Position numbers and translations under genes: made by a program. 64,000 nt of DNA from an uncultured Lachnospiraceae bacterium (lineage in GTDB: Bacteria; Bacillota; Clostridia; Lachnospirales; Lachnospiraceae), in the NCBI GenBank assembly GCA_947178125.1, contig CAMWXB010000013.1, positions 1-64,000 on the forward strand, in the 5' to 3' direction. The notes under the pieces were generated by a model that worked only from the letters and a program-made list of their open reading frames with translations, searched no databases and was not told the origin of the DNA. Positions 62,050 through 64,000 of the stretch are shown here, piece after piece (position 1 is the stretch's first letter; each line of letters opens with the position of its first letter).

Positions 62050-63636
62050 TTAAAAATCGGAAAATACTTCCATCTGCCGTTTCAGTTCTTCTACGATCTC
62101 GCGGTTCGTATCCATACGGCCTGTGATATCTCCCATATTCTCCACCAGACTCTTCGTACTGCCTGCAACTCCGGTAATACCGGCGGCGCCGTCATCAATC
62201 GCTCTTGTGATACTTTCAATAGAACCGGCTATCTCGGTCATGGAATTTCTAAGGCGGTCGGTCCTGCTGTTAAATGCATCGATCATTTCCTTCACATAAT
62301 CGGCATCCTCTTTATACTGTCTTCCAGAACGGACAAATTCCCGGAACTCCGTCAAAATCGTCTCACTCAGATAGTCCGCCATTTCCTGGGAGTTCTTTGA
62401 CAGGTTATGTACTGCATTTGTAACAATCTGATTGACTTCCTGAATACGCCCGGCTGTTTCACCGCAGGAGTTTGCCAGAGATTTAATCTCTGCTGCAACG
62501 ACGGCAAAGCCTTTTCCGGCTTCTCCGGCCCGCATGGCTTCTATGGAAGCATTAATGGCGATCAGATCGGTCGTTGATGAAATGGTCACGATATCTTTTG
62601 TCAGTTTCGTTACCTGATCTACACTCTTACTGTTTTCAATAGCCTCTTCAAGCACCTTCAAGATATCTGCCGTCTTCTTTTGAATCACTTCTGTGTTCGT
62701 CTGTGCCGCTGCCTCCATCTCATTTGCGCGTATCTTCATCGCAGAGGAATAATCCGTAATGGCGCCGCATTCTTCCGCCATATCACGAACATCCTCTTTG
62801 ATGCCCGCGACGCTGCTGTTGATGTTCGCCGCATTCTTTGCCACCTTCTGGATTGCCATGGACAGAGAACCTGCGAGAGAGGATAACTCCCCGGCGCTTT
62901 TTCCCGACGTGCGGGTACGTTTCAGCACTTCGCCGGTCACTTCATCAAGCCGCTCGGAACTTTCCTGAAGCGTATCAACAGTTCCCTTGATCGGTCTTAT
63001 CACATATTTTTTAATGATCCGTATCGCTGCGAGCACTAAGATCAGACAGGTTACAACAGATGCTACAGCGATGACGAATGATACGATATAGACGAATAAA
63101 AGCTTCTGCCTCGCATCGGCTGTCCTTGCGCTTACAGCCGCATACAGCGCATCGGCATCGTCCGCTATGGCTGCGCCGAAGCCCGCAACGTCTCCATTTG
63201 CATAAGCATAGGCATCCTGTGTCTTACTGTCCGCACTCGCACATACAAGATAGACCAGAGCGTGTTTAAAAGAATCATAGTTTGCTAAAAGCTGTGCATA
63301 AATCTCTTCTTCATCTTCCGTAACATAGTTTTCATATTCTTTTAAATATGCCTCCAGCGTTTTTTCTTCTTCTTTGATCTGTGCCACAACAGTGATCATC
63401 GTATCATAATCCGTTGCGACGATATGGGACAACGCCATCTTGTGGATGTTGGTAGTCGTATAACGGATATTCTGCAATGTTTCCAAACCTGCCATATAAT
63501 TATCCACGATTTTCGAAGCATTGGAATTTACGTTGTTGATACCGAAAACCGACAGAGCATTTGAAATCAAAGCCACTACTCCCAGAAGAATGATGGGAAG
63601 TATCAGACGCTGTTGTATGGTAAGTTTTTTCTTCAT
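62050..63636 (-). CDS. Methyl-accepting chemotaxis protein with four-helix sensor
   Basis: A 528-residue receptor with two membrane helices (about 12-32 and 182-205) flanking a helical extracellular domain of about 150 residues of the four-helix-bundle MCP type. A HAMP-like segment and a cytoplasmic signalling domain follow. The tip reads [19 protein letters not shown] and then [10 protein letters not shown], a slightly divergent form of the usual NAAIEAARAGE hairpin. AAAGGA lies about 14 nt before the ATG. It is an orphan receptor, 40 kb from the che operon, with a mobile-element-like palindrome 37 nt upstream. Confidence 0.93.
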   Translation of the reverse strand: MKKKLTIQQRLILPIILLGVVALISNALSVFGINNVNSNASKIVDNYMAGLETLQNIRYTTTNIHKMALSHIVATDYDTMITVVAQIKEEEKTLEAYLKEYENYVTEDEEEIYAQLLANYDSFKHALVYLVCASADSKTQDAYAYANGDVAGFGAAIADDADALYAAVSARTADARQKLLFVYIVSFVIAVASVVTCLILVLAAIRIIKKYVIRPIKGTVDTLQESSERLDEVTGEVLKRTRTSGKSAGELSSLAGSLSMAIQKVAKNAANINSSVAGIKEDVRDMAEECGAITDYSSAMKIRANEMEAAAQTNTEVIQKKTADILKVLEEAIENSKSVDQVTKLTKDIVTISSTTDLIAINASIEAMRAGEAGKGFAVVAAEIKSLANSCGETAGRIQEVNQIVTNAVHNLSKNSQEMADYLSETILTEFREFVRSGRQYKEDADYVKEMIDAFNSRTDRLRNSMTEIAGSIESITRAIDDGAAGITGVAGSTKSLVENMGDITGRMDTNREIVEELKRQMEVFSDF

Positions 63637-63660
63637 CTTACATTAATATATCCTTTCAAT

Positions 63661-63673
63661 ATATGATTCTATC
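63661..63673. repeat. Left copy of 13-bp direct repeat
   Basis: ATATGATTCTATC, identical to 63881-63893. The two copies bracket the palindromic element exactly, as target-site duplications do. Confidence 0.75.
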
Positions 63674-63880
63674 AGGTAATTGCGAAACGATGTTTTCAAA
63701 GGTTCCCGTTGTACAAAATAGACAATCACCGCAGGGCACGCTTTCGCTGCACTGTCACTCGCAGCGGTGCGTAAGACGCCAAAACACGGCGTCTAAGCAC
63801 CGGCGGTGCCAAAGCGCCCTGCTTGCGATTTGTCTATTCTGTACAACTGCTTTCCAGAAAAATGCGTTTCGCAATTACCT
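63674..63880. mobile_element. 207-bp palindromic MITE-like element
   Basis: The terminal inverted repeats are perfect over 16 bp: AGGTAATTGCGAAACG (63674-63689) and CGTTTCGCAATTACCT (63865-63880). A second pair of arms, GTTGTACA with TGTACAAC and ATAGACAA with TTGTCTAT, continues inward. A third is GCAGGGC/GCCCTGC (63731-63737 with 63816-63822). Apical stems include CGCTGC/GCAGCG, GACGCC/GGCGTC and CGGTGC/GCACCG. No ORF is present. With the 13-bp direct repeats outside, it looks like a non-autonomous transposable element. Confidence 0.75.
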
Positions 63881-63893
63881 ATATGATTCTATC
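63881..63893. repeat. Right copy of 13-bp direct repeat
   Basis: ATATGATTCTATC. It overlaps the stop codon (63889-63891) of the partial gene that follows, so the element sits directly beyond that gene's 3' end. Confidence 0.75.
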
Positions 63894-64000
63894 TTGCAGA
63901 AACGGCTTCCGCCATCTCGTCTAACTGCTCCTGCAGATTCCGGCCGGAAGGATTTCCAGCCGCCATATTTTCCGCAAATTTTGAAACGGGGTCCCAGAAT
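63889..64000 (-). CDS. Extracellular sugar-binding protein, C-terminal fragment
   Basis: Partial at the window edge. The last 36 residues read FWDPVSKFAENMAAGNPSG and then RNLQEQLDEMAEAVSAR before TAG, the typical ending of MalE-like ABC solute-binding proteins in clostridia (recognised by memory). A mobile-element-like palindrome begins 8 nt after the stop codon, outside the coding region. Confidence 0.65.
   Translation of the reverse strand, partial: FWDPVSKFAENMAAGNPSGRNLQEQLDEMAEAVSAR

Overview
The window looks like a chromosomal segment of a gut Firmicute, most likely a Lachnospiraceae-type Clostridium relative. The evidence is strong AGGAGG-type ribosome binding sites, many lipoproteins, an ABC sugar importer without its own ATPase, AgrC/GHKL-type signalling, and host-glycan genes. 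This placement is inferred from gene content and family resemblance. No rRNA, tRNA or CRISPR array was seen. Most genes lie on the minus strand; only four convincing genes are on the plus strand.

Layout. (1) 64-5.2 kb: an M29-type aminopeptidase with a long N-terminal extension, then a Nudix-pyrF-pyrE operon ending in two small membrane proteins, one of them only 50 codons. (2) 5.2-13.6 kb: a TPR lipoprotein, a YdcF protein, a membrane-anchored alpha/beta hydrolase, two paralogous lipoproteins, a hybrid histidine kinase with two receivers, and a free Hpt protein. (3) 13.8-24.5 kb: a complete chemotaxis-type set (MCP, CheW, CheA, CheY, CheB, CheR) next to a receiver/HD-GYP protein with eroded catalytic residues, a PAS histidine kinase and an intact receiver/HD-GYP phosphodiesterase. 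No flagellar gene is in view. (4) 24.7-33.8 kb: an Lhr-like helicase, a multi-PAS hybrid kinase and a membrane MORN-repeat protein. (5) 34-41.4 kb: a plus-strand amidohydrolase, a racemase-family protein, a heterodimeric ABC exporter with a small one-TM partner, and an AraC regulator. (6) 41.4-54.6 kb: an N-glycan utilisation locus (LacI regulator, two permeases, binding protein, GH130, GH38, GH85, ManA). (7) 54.6-64 kb: an orphan AgrC-like kinase, a low-GC Septu defence pair (PtuA/PtuB), an amidohydrolase, a D,D-carboxypeptidase with a membrane-protein neighbour, a decayed Ser/Thr kinase, a second MCP, and the 3' end of a sugar-binding protein.

How the genes fit together. In the N-glycan locus a surface GH85 lipoprotein would release N-glycans. 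The ABC system would import them. GH38 would trim alpha-mannose, GH130 would phosphorolyse the Man-beta-1,4-GlcNAc core, and ManA would feed mannose-6-phosphate into glycolysis. The LacI-type gene and the permease operon diverge from facing promoters that share a candidate operator. In the signalling region, the hybrid kinase and free Hpt resemble a phosphorelay, and the Che set sits with HD-GYP output.

The most unusual content is not protein-coding. A family of composite nested-hairpin elements lies directly against the stop codons of several minus-strand genes (20.6, 36.3 and 51.1-51.4 kb, with a partial form at 49.5 kb). Their stems keep pairing while their sequences differ. Separately, a 207-bp palindromic element at 63.7 kb has perfect 16-bp terminal inverted repeats and a 13-bp direct repeat on each side, which is the signature of a non-autonomous mobile element.
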